Below, one piece after another: positions 26,501-34,764 of a stretch of DNA of 64,000 bases; the stretch's first letter is position 1; each line of letters begins with the position of its first letter. The notes below the pieces were generated by a model. It worked only from the letters and a program-made list of their open reading frames with translations. It was not told the origin of the DNA and did not search any database. A program made the translations under genes and the position numbers. The stretch is from Stigmatella aurantiaca (GTDB lineage: Bacteria > Myxococcota > Myxococcia > Myxococcales > Myxococcaceae), in contig NZ_FOAP01000009.1 in NCBI RefSeq assembly GCF_900109545.1, forward strand, positions 1 through 64,000, in the 5' to 3' direction.

Positions 26501-28356
26501 GACGGCGCGCTCTGTCCGGACGGATCCGATGCGTTGTAGATGACCGTGTAGGTGTTGGGCACATTCGGGTTGACCTCGCCCGAGCGGGTGACGGCGCCCG
26601 TCAGGTCGCCGGCGCAGGCGTCCAGCGCCGTGGCGCCCGGATCCGCGTACGGCGAGCCGCACTCCAGCGCCTGGGGGGCAGGCCCATTCAGCGCCAATGT
26701 GGGCGGCAGAGTGTCGGACACTGTCACGGTACGCTGGACCGGCGTGGCTGCGTTGCCCGAAGAGTCCTCCACGTTGTAGGTCAGCTCATACTGGCCCACT
26801 GCACTCGGGTTTACCGTGCCGCTCACGGCGATTGCGCCGGTCATGTCCCCCTCGCAGACATCCGCCGCCGTGGCGCCCGGATCCGTGTAGAGCCCTGGGG
26901 AACACTCCAACTGCTCGTTGCTGCCCACCAAGGTCAGCGTGGGCTTGTTCTGGTCGAGCACCGTGATGGTGGCGGTGCACGAGTCGGTATTGCCCTGGGA
27001 GTCCATGCACGTCAGCGTGACGGTGGTGGTGCCAGGCCCATACGGACCGACGGGACTCTGCTGGCAGCCCACCAAATCCTCATCCGGATCCCACGAGCCA
27101 TTGTTGACGTTGCCATCCGCACCGCACGTCAGGTCGGCGACTAGTTCTAGGTTCTTGCAGAGAGCGTCAGGAGGCGATTCGGTCTCGAAATTGGGGATCT
27201 TGCAGAACGCGGTGCAGGCCCCGATGGCGCCGTTACCATCACGGGTACGGCCATTGAAGAAGCCGTCATCGCACTCTTCACCCTGCTCCGCATCCACATG
27301 GCCGTTGCCGCACCACTGCTGCTGGCAGGAGAACGAGCACGTCGCATCGGCGGGGGCTCCCGGCTGAGCCGGCTTGCCGTTACCCTCGGGGCTCTGATCG
27401 CACATGGCCATGGGCTCCGAGCCCTGACCACAGCCTGAGGAGAACGCCATGGCGCTCTGCGTCAGGACATAGGGCGTGCCGATGAAGGTCTTGAAGGAGT
27501 CCGGGTCCTCCATGAGGTAGTCCCAGTACTCGCGGGAGTTAGGCAATGAACCGCTGTTGTCCACGGCGATGGCTACCGTCGCGAACGTCTTGTCCGGGTA
27601 ATTGCTGAACACCACACGTGTGGCACAGCCGCCGGTCCCACTCAGCTCGCCATCATTGCCGTAGAGGCCGTCCGAGAGTCCTTCCGGATACATCCGGAAA
27701 ATGTGTCCACCATTGGCGTAGCAGCCGGTGCCGGCCACGGTGAATGAACCGAAGGGCTCCAACAGGGGCACCGGCGTTCCCGGGGCCGCGCCCTGATAGG
27801 CGCAGCCCAGCGAGATGTACATACCGGTCCGCGATCTGATCTGCTGGGCGACGATGGTCGAGACGATGTTCTCGATGAACAGAGGCGTGCCGTTATTCGT
27901 CGCGTCCGAGCCGCTGATGACCACGTTGCCGTCGACTGCGGCGCCCCAGATATTGCGGTTGTCGACTGCGGCCTGGAAGGCGCTCTCGCCGCCCTGGCAC
28001 GCCGCATCACCGATGATGATGCCAGCGTACTGCTGGAACTGCTCCGGCGTCATTGCGCTCCACTGCGCGGGGGTCACCACCGTCGCTGGATAGCCGATGC
28101 TCGCCGCGGCCTGCGCCTCACGGCTGGACTGGCCCCCGGTGACGGTGGTGCCGAGAATCAGCACCTTCTTAGTGGAGTTGACCTCTTGCTGGGCCGTGCG
28201 CGTTGCTGCCGGGGCAGGCTCCTTCGGCGGCGAACTAGCCCCGTTTCCGCAAGAAATGGAAAAGGCTGACAGCGCCGTAATTAGTGCCCACGAGTTTCTT
28301 CTCTCGGCCAGCCGCACAGGGCCTCCTTTGAGCTGCTTGGGAAATGACAAGCCCAT
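23545..28356 (-). CDS. Giant tandem Ig-like repeat protein with choice-of-anchor A domain, 1603 aa
   Basis: The paralogue of the gene at 15602, with the same architecture. It has an atypical lipoprotein-type signal (NSWALITALSAFSISCGNG), the unique KKVLILGTTVTGG domain, a Cys-rich CQQQWCGNGHVDAEQGEECD segment, and a HYR-like stretch. Residues about 468-1341 hold 11 Ig-like domains and residues about 1342-1603 the choice-of-anchor A domain. It is shorter by exactly the length expected of 12 domains (957 residues). Domains 5-7 are the most divergent; domain 6 has lost the DPGA motif. Domains 8-10 match domains 12-14 of the larger protein and domain 11 matches domain 23. It lies upstream of the larger gene on the same strand, 260 bases apart. 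Confidence 0.85.
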   Translation of the reverse strand: MGLSFPKQLKGGPVRLAERRNSWALITALSAFSISCGNGASSPPKEPAPAATRTAQQEVNSTKKVLILGTTVTGGQSSREAQAAASIGYPATVVTPAQWSAMTPEQFQQYAGIIIGDAACQGGESAFQAAVDNRNIWGAAVDGNVVISGSDATNNGTPLFIENIVSTIVAQQIRSRTGMYISLGCAYQGAAPGTPVPLLEPFGSFTVAGTGCYANGGHIFRMYPEGLSDGLYGNDGELSGTGGCATRVVFSNYPDKTFATVAIAVDNSGSLPNSREYWDYLMEDPDSFKTFIGTPYVLTQSAMAFSSGCGQGSEPMAMCDQSPEGNGKPAQPGAPADATCSFSCQQQWCGNGHVDAEQGEECDDGFFNGRTRDGNGAIGACTAFCKIPNFETESPPDALCKNLELVADLTCGADGNVNNGSWDPDEDLVGCQQSPVGPYGPGTTTVTLTCMDSQGNTDSCTATITVLDQNKPTLTLVGSNEQLECSPGLYTDPGATAADVCEGDMTGAIAVSGTVNPSAVGQYELTYNVEDSSGNAATPVQRTVTVSDTLPPTLALNGPAPQALECGSPYADPGATALDACAGDLTGAVTRSGEVNPNVPNTYTVIYNASDPSGQSAPSVTRQVNVSDTLAPVITVQGPVSDTFECGSEYTDPGATANDQCYGNLTSAVIATRTTIPGQPGNFTLTYSVQDPAGNVATSPVTRTVKVNDDTPPSIALNGEVYVTVECSEPFVDPGAKAVDLCAGDVPVTVSGTVDTTQAGNYMLSYSAQDPAGNTSATVTRTVQVNDSLPPALTLLGENPMSLECKRDTYVEPGATASDLCSGSSTVVASENIDESVPGYYAVNYTATDKSGRQSTAIRDVNVVDTLPPAFETPAPLTLECAIDTINDPLPKLIDLCRGDLSANVRRVFSNVDRMRVGNYVIQYQGIDDQPGSWPIYVDRDVHVTDTRAPVITVMGPTESTLECGMPYMEDGVMARDACFGNVWVTRTQDGNPRSPSSFTIKYSAMDPMGNSSSATVKVTVSDNKPPNLELWGSSIEELECGTPYVDPGAIAFDMCFGNVTDRITVTGAINNKQLGAQTLTYNVTDPSGKKAPAVSRTVNVGDTLAPVITVTGPLATTIECGDEFNDPGATANDACVGAVPAVPTTVVNPSAEGTYSIQYTAQDTSGNTATSDASRTVTVADTLPPTMALNGPASLPLECAMPFNDPGATANDQCAGDVSHRIQTSGGINNKQLGAQTLTYSVKDPGGRAAVPVNRTVTVDDTLAPVITLKGPLSDTYECGGQYIDPGATAADACAGDLTGHIVATRSPVPGQPGTFTISYSVQDPSGNKAVAPATRIVREGGIQVRLSDFNVFLFEDYTLGSDVEGRVAAGGNISMKNFSVGWELPSSDTAPVLVAGGNLSLTQGGVWGDAAYGGTYSASNVTYVRGAPSKSTPVDFPTRSAEVRKLSTQLDSLPTNGLTRRESWGGLMLTGSSQDVNVFNVNASDLSSTVLLSIDAPAGSLAVLNIHGTSAKLAGGHVFSGGIDQQGVLFNFVDATSINAQGYGLWGTLLAPNAHVNFTNGSFDGGIYAKSLSGNAEGHLNPLRERVICNGPSFVAQLGGE
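24333..26957 (-). repeat. 11 tandem repeats (~240 bp) encoding Ig-like domains
   Basis: The repeat array of the shorter giant gene. Most units keep a Cys in LECG and a second Cys about 15-20 residues later in the D.C.GD motif, suggesting one disulfide per domain. Units 5-7 are unusual: unit 5 has LECKRDTYVEPGATASDLC, unit 6 LECAIDTINDPLPKLIDLC and unit 7 LECGMPYMEDGVMARDAC. The remaining units are close to those of the larger paralogue. Confidence 0.75.
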
Positions 28357-28412
28357 ACAGCCCCCAAGAGACCCCCTGGAGTCGAGTTATGCACAATTCA
28401 AGCAAATGCCGG
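28357..28412 (-). promoter_or_regulatory. Conserved upstream region of giant gene 2 (copy of 23285-23345)
   Basis: The near-identical counterpart of the region before the other giant gene, with TTGCTTGAATTGTGCATAA on the minus strand. Only about 82 bases separate the giant gene start from the SDR stop. The conservation between copies and its sharp end suggest that the duplicated unit carried its own promoter and leader. Confidence 0.45.
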
Positions 28413-28438
28413 ATGGCTCGACAGCATCAGACAGACGT

Positions 28439-29293
28439 CTACCGGAGTGAGCCTTTCGGCGAGCCGTCGTGGGCAAGCGAGACCGCAAGCTCGAGCCAGG
28501 GCATCATCTCCTCTCGTCTGGTGGCGAGGGTCTGCTCCAACTGCTCCACGGCGTCCCTTCCAGCGGTAAAGCGAAGGGGAGGCTTCTGTGCGGCAGCCAG
28601 GGTCAGAAACGCCTGGGCCAGCTTGCGGGGGTCTCCCTCCTGGTTGCCATTCATGGCCTGGGAGCCCCGGCGCATCGCCCCCGCCGTCGCGTCGTAGTCG
28701 CCGATGACCGTCTTCGCGTAGACGGCGGAGTTGTCCGTCAGGAACCCGGTGCGGAAGTAGCCTGGCTCGACGATCGTCACCTTGATTCCCAGCGGGGCGA
28801 CTTCGTGCGCGAGGCCTTCGCTCAAGCCCTCCACGGCGAACTTGGTCGCGGAATAGCTCGAGGCGCCGGGGTAGCCAGCAAAGCCCGCCGCTGAGGACAC
28901 GTTGAAGATGTGGCCTGACTTCTGTGCGCGCAGCACCGGCAGCACGGCCCGCGTCACTGCTGCGAGGCCGAGCACGTTGGTATTGAACTGCGCGGCGAGC
29001 TCCTCGGCGCTGCATTCCTCCAGCGCGCCCACCAGCCCGTACCCGGCGTTGTTGACGAGGACGTCGATGCGGCCGAACTTTCCGAGGGCCACCCGTACGG
29101 CGTCCTCGGGCTGTCCTGGCCGCGTGACATCCAACGGGGTGGCGAGCAGCCGGTTCGAAGTTCCCAGCGCCTCGATGACGGCCTCGGCCTTGCGGCCCGT
29201 GGCCACCACCGAGTCACCGGCTGCCAGCACGGCCCGGGCGAGTTCGGCACCGATACCGCGCGTAGCGCCCGTGATGAACCAGACTTTCGACAT
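28439..29293 (-). CDS. Short-chain dehydrogenase/reductase (SDR)
   Basis: A 284-aa classical SDR oxidoreductase. The cofactor motif is TGATRGIGAELA, followed by NNAGYG, the catalytic Ser region NVSSAAGFAG and the YSATK catalytic Tyr/Lys. Residues after the core (EPGYFRTGFLTDN) are typical of the group. Start at ATG 29293 (MSKVWFITGATRG) with AAGGAG eight bases upstream; the codons further up are not conserved-looking. It is divergent from a LysR-type regulator gene, a common arrangement in which the regulator controls the SDR. That regulator is frameshifted here. Confidence 0.9.
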   Translation of the reverse strand: MSKVWFITGATRGIGAELARAVLAAGDSVVATGRKAEAVIEALGTSNRLLATPLDVTRPGQPEDAVRVALGKFGRIDVLVNNAGYGLVGALEECSAEELAAQFNTNVLGLAAVTRAVLPVLRAQKSGHIFNVSSAAGFAGYPGASSYSATKFAVEGLSEGLAHEVAPLGIKVTIVEPGYFRTGFLTDNSAVYAKTVIGDYDATAGAMRRGSQAMNGNQEGDPRKLAQAFLTLAAAQKPPLRFTAGRDAVEQLEQTLATRREEMMPWLELAVSLAHDGSPKGSLR

Positions 29294-29414
29294 GTGGCGT
29301 TCTCCTTCTTGAGGGGGCTGCACCGGAAGGTGGCCCGCGCCAGTTCAGATAGCGCCCTGGGGAGGGAAGGATTAGAGCCCGTCCACGGCTTGGACTTATG
29401 AAGCGGGTGCATGA

Positions 29415-30292
29415 ATGAGGCGGAGTCATCTGTTGGACTTGTCGGCGTTCACCGTCGTGGCGGCCGAGGGCAGCTTCACGCGGGCGGCCATCAAGCTGGG
29501 CATGTCCCAATCCGCGCTCAGCCACGCCATGAAGGCGCTGGAGCAGCGGCTCGGCGTGCGGCTGCTGTCACGGACCACCCGCAGTGTGGCGGCCACGGAA
29601 GCAGGGGAGGAACTGCTCAAGACGCTGCGCCCCGCCTTCGAGGGCATTGACGCGGGCCTGGCCCAGCTGGGCAGAAGGTCCGCCTCACCATGACCAAGCA
29701 GGCTGCCCGGTCCGTGATTCAACCGATGCTGCCCGGCTTCCTGGCCGCCTATCCCGACATCCAGGTGGAGGTCTTCGTCGATGATCGCTTCACCGACATC
29801 GTCACGGGCCGGTTCGACGCGGGCATCCGCTTTGGCCAGAAGGTGGCCAAGGACATGGTCTCGGTCCGCGTGGGTCCGGACCTCCGGGCGGCGGTCGTGG
29901 CGTCCCCGGCCTATCTGGCCCAGCGGTCCGCGCCGCGAACCCCCCGCGACCTGGTCCACCATCGCTGCATCAACTACCGCATGGCCCGCACCGGGGGGCT
30001 CTACGCGTGGGAGTTCAAGGAGAAGGGCCGCCGCTTCGAGGTCCGCGTCGAGGGCTCGCTGGTGTTCAACGATGGTGACTTGCTAGAGGCGGCGGCCGTG
30101 AGCGGCCAGGGCATCGCCTACATCTGGGAGGATCAGGCCGCCCCGTACCTGGCCAGTGGCCGATTGGTGCGTCTGCTGGAGGCGTGGTGCCCGCCCTTCC
30201 CAGGGTACTGTCTCTACTACCCGAGCCGGCGCCAGACGCCCCCGGCCCTGGCGGCCTTCCTTCAGGCCCTGCGCTCCCCCAAGCCTTCGTGA
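29415..30292 (+). pseudogene. LysR-family transcriptional regulator, frameshifted
   Basis: Two frames together make one LysR-type regulator. The first (29415-29693, 92 aa) holds the winged HTH (FTVVAAEGSFTRAAIKLGMSQ, ALEQRLGVRLLSRTTRS). The second (29690-30292, 200 aa) holds the effector-binding domain (MLPGFLAAYPDIQVEVFVDD; GDLLEAAAVSGQGIAY). At the join AQLG is followed by RRSASP and a stop, while the second frame resumes as KVRLTMTKQA; intact relatives have about ten residues (typically ending PAGKVRL) between. So a short deletion that breaks the frame lies near 29670-29685. It may be a true pseudogene or an assembly error. It is divergent from the SDR it would be expected to control. Confidence 0.8.
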
Positions 30293-30313
30293 CGTGGGGG
30301 AGGGCGGCAGGTG

Positions 30314-30985
30314 CTACGGGGTGGGGGCGGGGCCGAGCGCGCTGCCCGCCTGGTAGAGCGCGTAGAGGCTGCCCCAGGCCATGGCCAGGAGCACCAGGAA
30401 GATGATGATGACGGCGGGCTCGAAGCGGCGCATGGAGCGCTCGCTGGCGAAGATGCCCCAGGACATGCCGAAGTTCTGCAGGCCGTTGGCCAGGTGGTAC
30501 GCGGTGCCCAGGGTGCCCAGGATGTAGACGAAGAGCGTGGGGCCGTGGAAGCGCATCTCCCGGGCGATGTCCGCGAAGGGCTCCGGGCCGCCGTGGAACA
30601 GGTGGGGGCGCAGGAAGGCCAGCCACAGGTGGGCTCCGAGGAAGGCCAGCACGCCCGCGGCGGTGATGCGCTGCAGGATGTACTTGAGGTTGCCGTAGTT
30701 GTTGTAGGCCAGGTTGTTGGGCTTGAAGCTGAACAACCGGACGATGCCCCACCCGGTGTGCATCAGCAGCGGCACCAGGACGAAGATGAAGGTGAGGGCC
30801 TGCGTGAAGGGGTCTCTCTGCCCGGTGACGGCCGTCTGCCAGGCTTCGGCGCCGGCGAAGGCGGCGAGGTTGTCCCAGAGGTGGTTGACGACCCAGAAAG
30901 ACAGGGGAACCACCGCGAGGAACGAGCCCAGGCGGGACTGAAAGAGCGGCGTCTTGCGAGGCAGGGCTGCGGCTTCGGTGCTCAT
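30314..30985 (-). CDS. sdhC: Succinate dehydrogenase cytochrome b subunit (SdhC, b558 type), solitary
   Basis: A 223-aa membrane protein with five predicted helices, typical of the single-subunit b558-type anchor of succinate dehydrogenases and fumarate reductases. Candidate haem-ligand His residues lie in FWVVNHLWDN, LLMHTGWG, FLGAHLWLAF and GTAYHLANG. It would anchor the SdhAB subunits and pass electrons to menaquinone. I start at ATG 30985, preceded by GGAGTCCCG; the frame further upstream lies inside the divergent hslO gene. SdhA and SdhB genes do not follow: downstream on this strand is the 3' end of the convergent LysR gene. A TATAAA lies about 50 bases upstream (31038-31043). Confidence 0.85.
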   Translation of the reverse strand: MSTEAAALPRKTPLFQSRLGSFLAVVPLSFWVVNHLWDNLAAFAGAEAWQTAVTGQRDPFTQALTFIFVLVPLLMHTGWGIVRLFSFKPNNLAYNNYGNLKYILQRITAAGVLAFLGAHLWLAFLRPHLFHGGPEPFADIAREMRFHGPTLFVYILGTLGTAYHLANGLQNFGMSWGIFASERSMRRFEPAVIIIFLVLLAMAWGSLYALYQAGSALGPAPTP

Positions 30986-31220
30986 CGGGACTCCGGCAAC
31001 GCGCGGGCAGGCGCCCGCAGGGTGGGTCGGGCCGGGGTTTATAGCCTGTCCCCGGCGGACCGCGAGGAATCCTTTGGGGGGGACAAGCCAGCCGGTGCGC
31101 TCGGAAGCATAAGCCGGGCCGATGCCTCCCCCGGCCCCTGCCTTCGAGGGGGGGCGGGGGGCCAGGCCCTTCTTTCCATTGGCGAGCGCCCCGTCCTTGG
31201 GCACGCTACAGCCACACCTT

Positions 31221-32114
31221 ATGTCCGACGAACTCGTCAGTGCCCTGTTGAAGGACGTGGATCTCCGGGTGGTGCTCGCCCTCACCTCGGGGCTGTCGCG
31301 CCAGGCCCGCACCACGCACAAGAGTGAGCCCGCCTCCGCCGCCCTGCTGTCCCAGGGGCTCACGGCCGCGGCCCTGATGGGGGCCCTCCAGAAGAGCGAG
31401 TCGCGCATCAACATCCAGCTCGAGTGCGACGGGCCGCTGCGCGGCTTCTTCGTGGACGGGGACGCCTCGGGGCTGGTGCGCGGCTACGTCAAGAACCCCT
31501 ACGTGGCCCACGTGGGCGCCGAGGGCCGGTACCGCTGGCGTCCGGTGTTCGGCAACAAGGGCTACATCTCCGTGCTGCGCGACATCGGCGGGGGCGAGCA
31601 CTACCGCTCCTCGGTGGAGCTGGAGCGCTTCGATTTCACGGAAGACCTGGAGCGCTACTTCGGCATCTCCGACCAGGTGGCCACCCAGCTCCTGCTGGAG
31701 CAGGTCCCCCGCGAGGAGGGGGACACCTCCGAGCCGCTGGGCACGGTGGCGGGTTTGATTCTCCAACCGTTGCCCGACGGGGACCGGGACGCCTTCCAGG
31801 CCATTGGCGGCCAGCTCCGGCAGCGGTTCCGCGCGGTGCTGGAGTCCCATGGAACGGAAGGGGCCACCGCGGTGCTCAAGGCCCTGCTGCCCGACCAGCC
31901 CTCGCTGGAAGTCATGTCCCGCTACCCCCTGAGCTTCGGCTGCTCGTGCAGCCGGGACCGGGTGAAGCGCGCCCTGCTGGCCATGGGCAAGGAGGAGCTG
32001 CTGGACCTTCTGGAAAAGGACGGGCAGGCCGAGGCGACGTGCCAGTTTTGTACGACGCACTACGTTATCCCCGGCCCGGAAATCCGGGAGTTGCTGACGG
32101 CCGCGTCGAACTAA
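31221..32114 (+). CDS. hslO: Hsp33 redox-regulated chaperone
   Basis: A 297-aa Hsp33, a cytoplasmic holdase activated by oxidation. The C-terminal zinc-binding, redox-sensing cysteines are in FGCSCS (CxC) and ATCQFC (CxxC). The N-terminal core has [20 protein letters not shown] and [14 protein letters not shown]. Start at ATG 31221 ([12 protein letters not shown]); the residues before it are not conserved-looking. Length and motif order are normal. It opens a rightward gene string; the phosphoribosyltransferase gene follows 57 bases downstream. The 235-base divergent spacer to sdhC has no recognised feature besides a possible sdhC -10. Confidence 0.93.
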   Translation: MSDELVSALLKDVDLRVVLALTSGLSRQARTTHKSEPASAALLSQGLTAAALMGALQKSESRINIQLECDGPLRGFFVDGDASGLVRGYVKNPYVAHVGAEGRYRWRPVFGNKGYISVLRDIGGGEHYRSSVELERFDFTEDLERYFGISDQVATQLLLEQVPREEGDTSEPLGTVAGLILQPLPDGDRDAFQAIGGQLRQRFRAVLESHGTEGATAVLKALLPDQPSLEVMSRYPLSFGCSCSRDRVKRALLAMGKEELLDLLEKDGQAEATCQFCTTHYVIPGPEIRELLTAASN

Positions 32115-32171
32115 CGCAGAGAGGGGCCGCGTAGTAAGACGCGGCACGCACCTCAGCCGGAGTTCGAAACC

Positions 32172-32831
32172 GTGGCTACGAAGCGGGCAGCTCCCCGGAA
32201 CGCCAAGCCCTCGAACGTGCCTTCCAAGCGGAAGGTCGAGAAGCTCGTCTCCATTCCCGATGATGTCGTCCTGGCCCCTCAGGTCGAAGCGCCGCGGCAG
32301 CAGGCGGGCCGGGACCTGTCCCGGCAGCGCTCCGCGGTGCGGGAGCTGTCGTGGGCGGACTTCGACCGCGCGGTGCAGGGCCTGGCGCGCGCCATCCGCA
32401 AGGCGTACGCGCCGCAGGCCATCGTGGGCGTGGCCCACGGCGGGGTGTTCGTGGGCGGGGCGCTGGCCAGCGCGCTCGACTGCGAGTTCTTCCCCGTGCG
32501 CATCAGCCGCCGGAGCCGGGACCGGCAGGGCGGCGCCAAGCCCCAGATGTTCGGGGAGATGCCGCGCGAGCTGAAGGGGCTGCGCGTGCTCATCGTCGAT
32601 GACGTGGCCTCCAGTGGCGACACGCTGGAGCTGGCCTCCACGCGGGCGCGCGAGGTCGGGGCCAAGGACGTGAAGACCGCGGCCCTGGTGTCCCGGCCGG
32701 AAGGGTACGTGCCCAGCTTCTGCTCGCTGAAGAGCTCCGAGGTGGTGGTCTTCCCCTGGGACTATGAGCCCGCGCTGGCGGGCGCTTCGTCCACCGGGGA
32801 CGACGTGGACCCGGACAAGGCGGGCGCGTAA
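32172..32831 (+). CDS. Phosphoribosyltransferase-family protein
   Basis: A 219-aa protein starting at GTG. After a basic N-terminal extension of about 60 residues comes a type I phosphoribosyltransferase fold. [19 protein letters not shown] is the first loop region and [17 protein letters not shown] the PRPP-binding motif. Relatives salvage purines or xanthine, but many such proteins are stand-alone and the substrate cannot be named. It lies 57 bases after hslO and 16 bases before selB, so it probably shares their transcript. Confidence 0.85.
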   Translation: MATKRAAPRNAKPSNVPSKRKVEKLVSIPDDVVLAPQVEAPRQQAGRDLSRQRSAVRELSWADFDRAVQGLARAIRKAYAPQAIVGVAHGGVFVGGALASALDCEFFPVRISRRSRDRQGGAKPQMFGEMPRELKGLRVLIVDDVASSGDTLELASTRAREVGAKDVKTAALVSRPEGYVPSFCSLKSSEVVVFPWDYEPALAGASSTGDDVDPDKAGA

Positions 32832-32847
32832 AGCGCGGGCCGGCACG

Positions 32848-34764
32848 ATGATCATCGGGACGGCGGGCCACATCGACCACGGCAAGACGTCCCTGGTGAA
32901 GGCCCTGACCGGCATCGACACGGACCGGCTCAAGGAAGAGAAGCGCCGGGGCATCACCCTGGAGTTGGGCTTTGCCCACCTGTCGCTGGAAGGTGGCGCC
33001 GTGGCGGGCGTGGTGGATGTGCCCGGCCACGAGCGCTTCATCAAGGCGATGGCTGCGGGCGCGGGGGGCGTGGACCTGGCGGTGCTGGTGGTGGCCGCGG
33101 ACGAGGGCGTCATGCCCCAGACGCGCGAGCACCTGGACATCTGCCGCTTGCTGGGCGTGAAGGCCGGGGTTATCGCGCTCACCAAGGCGGACCTGCTGGC
33201 GGACTTGGGCGAGGAGTGGCTCTCGCTGGTGAAGGCGGACCTGGTGGCGCTCACCGTGGGGACCTTCCTGGAGGGGGCCCCGGTGGTGCCGTGCTCCGCG
33301 AGGACGGGGGCAGGGCTTCCGGAGCTGCGCGCGGCCCTGTCCCAGGCGGCCCGGGCGCTGCCCGCGCGCCCCGCGGAGGGCCCCGCCTTCCTGCCGGTGG
33401 ACCGCGTCTTTTCACTCAAGGGCTTCGGCACGGTGGTGACGGGCACGCTGCTGTCGGGGGCGCTGGAGGAAGAGGAGAGCGTCTCGCTGCTGCCGGGTCT
33501 GCCGGGGCCCCTCCGCGTGCGGGGGCTCCAGGTGCATGGCGAGGCCCGGAAGAAGGTGCTCGCGGGGCAGCGGACGGCGGTGAACCTCGCGGGTGTCGAG
33601 GCCGGACAGCTTCACCGGGGCATGGTGCTGGTGCGCGCCGGGGAGCTGCCCGAGACGCGGATGCTGGATGTGGAGCTGAGCTTGCTGCCCGCCGTGGAGC
33701 AGGCGCTCCCCCGGCGCCGCAAGCTGCTGCTGCACCTGGGCACCGCGCAGGTGGAGGCCACGGTGGCCCTGCTGGATCAGGCGCGCCTGGAGCCCGGGGC
33801 GACGGGGCTGGCCCAGTTGCGGCTGGATGCCCCCGTGGCCGCGCTGGTGGGGCAGCGGTTCATCCTTCGCGGCTCGCGCGCCCTGCCGGGCCGGGGGGCC
33901 ACGGTGGCCGGGGGCCGGGTGCTCTCGCTCACCCCGCCGCGCCGCCGCAAGGGCGCCGCCGCCGTGGTGGGGCAATTGCTGGAGGCCGACGCGGGCGGAC
34001 AGGCCGCGTGGCTGCTGCGGCAGGCCGGCTACCGGGGGCTGACCCATGCGGAGCTGTTCGGCCGCGCGGGTCTTCCGTCCAAAACCCTCACCCGGGCCCT
34101 GGAGCTGCTGGGGAGCCGGGGAGGGGCGCTGCTGGTGGACCGCGACCGGCGGCTCTACCTCGCGGGAGAAGTCTTCGAGGCGCTGCAGCGGCGCACGGTG
34201 GCGATGCTGGCCGCCTTCCACGAGCGCGAGCCCATGCGCGAGGGGCTCTCCCGGGAGGAGCTTCGCCAGCGGCTGTCTCCCGAGCTGGACCCACGCATCT
34301 TCCAGCGGGTGACACAGGCCCTGGTGGAGCAGGGCCAGGCCACGCTGGACAAGGACACCATCCGGCTCCAGGGCCGGGGCCGGGTGCTGACCCTGGCGGA
34401 CGAGGGCGCGCGTGCCCGGCTGGCGGCGGAGCTGTCTCAGGCGGCCCTGGCGCCCCCCACGCTCGGTGAACTCGCCGGGAAACTCCAGCTCCCCCCCGCC
34501 CGGCTGCAGGAGTTACTGGCGGTGATGGTCAGGGAGGGACTTCTGGTGCGTGTGAACGAAGCGCTACACTTCGATGCGGAAGCGTTGGCGGGGCTTCGCG
34601 AGCAGCTGGTGGCGTATCTGCGAGAGCACAAGGAGATCTCCACGCAGGCGTTCAAGGACATGGTCGGCCAGAGCCGCAAGTTCGTCATCCCGCTCTCGGA
34701 GTATTTCGACCGGGAGCGGGTCACGCTGCGGGTGGGCGACAAGCGGGTACTGCGGCGAGGATGA
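32848..34764 (+). CDS. selB: Selenocysteine-specific elongation factor SelB
   Basis: A 638-aa GTPase that delivers Sec-tRNA to UGA codons by binding SECIS elements on mRNA. G1 is GHIDHGKTS, the switch/G3 motif DVPGHERF and G4 TKAD. EF-Tu-like domains follow ([13 protein letters not shown]), then a C-terminal third of winged helices ([20 protein letters not shown]) that binds the SECIS hairpin. Start at ATG 32848 ([12 protein letters not shown]); the 28 codons upstream in frame overlap the previous gene. The stop overlaps the ATG of the histidine kinase by four bases, so the two are translationally coupled. Its presence implies that the organism makes selenoproteins. Confidence 0.95.
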   Translation: MIIGTAGHIDHGKTSLVKALTGIDTDRLKEEKRRGITLELGFAHLSLEGGAVAGVVDVPGHERFIKAMAAGAGGVDLAVLVVAADEGVMPQTREHLDICRLLGVKAGVIALTKADLLADLGEEWLSLVKADLVALTVGTFLEGAPVVPCSARTGAGLPELRAALSQAARALPARPAEGPAFLPVDRVFSLKGFGTVVTGTLLSGALEEEESVSLLPGLPGPLRVRGLQVHGEARKKVLAGQRTAVNLAGVEAGQLHRGMVLVRAGELPETRMLDVELSLLPAVEQALPRRRKLLLHLGTAQVEATVALLDQARLEPGATGLAQLRLDAPVAALVGQRFILRGSRALPGRGATVAGGRVLSLTPPRRRKGAAAVVGQLLEADAGGQAAWLLRQAGYRGLTHAELFGRAGLPSKTLTRALELLGSRGGALLVDRDRRLYLAGEVFEALQRRTVAMLAAFHEREPMREGLSREELRQRLSPELDPRIFQRVTQALVEQGQATLDKDTIRLQGRGRVLTLADEGARARLAAELSQAALAPPTLGELAGKLQLPPARLQELLAVMVREGLLVRVNEALHFDAEALAGLREQLVAYLREHKEISTQAFKDMVGQSRKFVIPLSEYFDRERVTLRVGDKRVLRRG

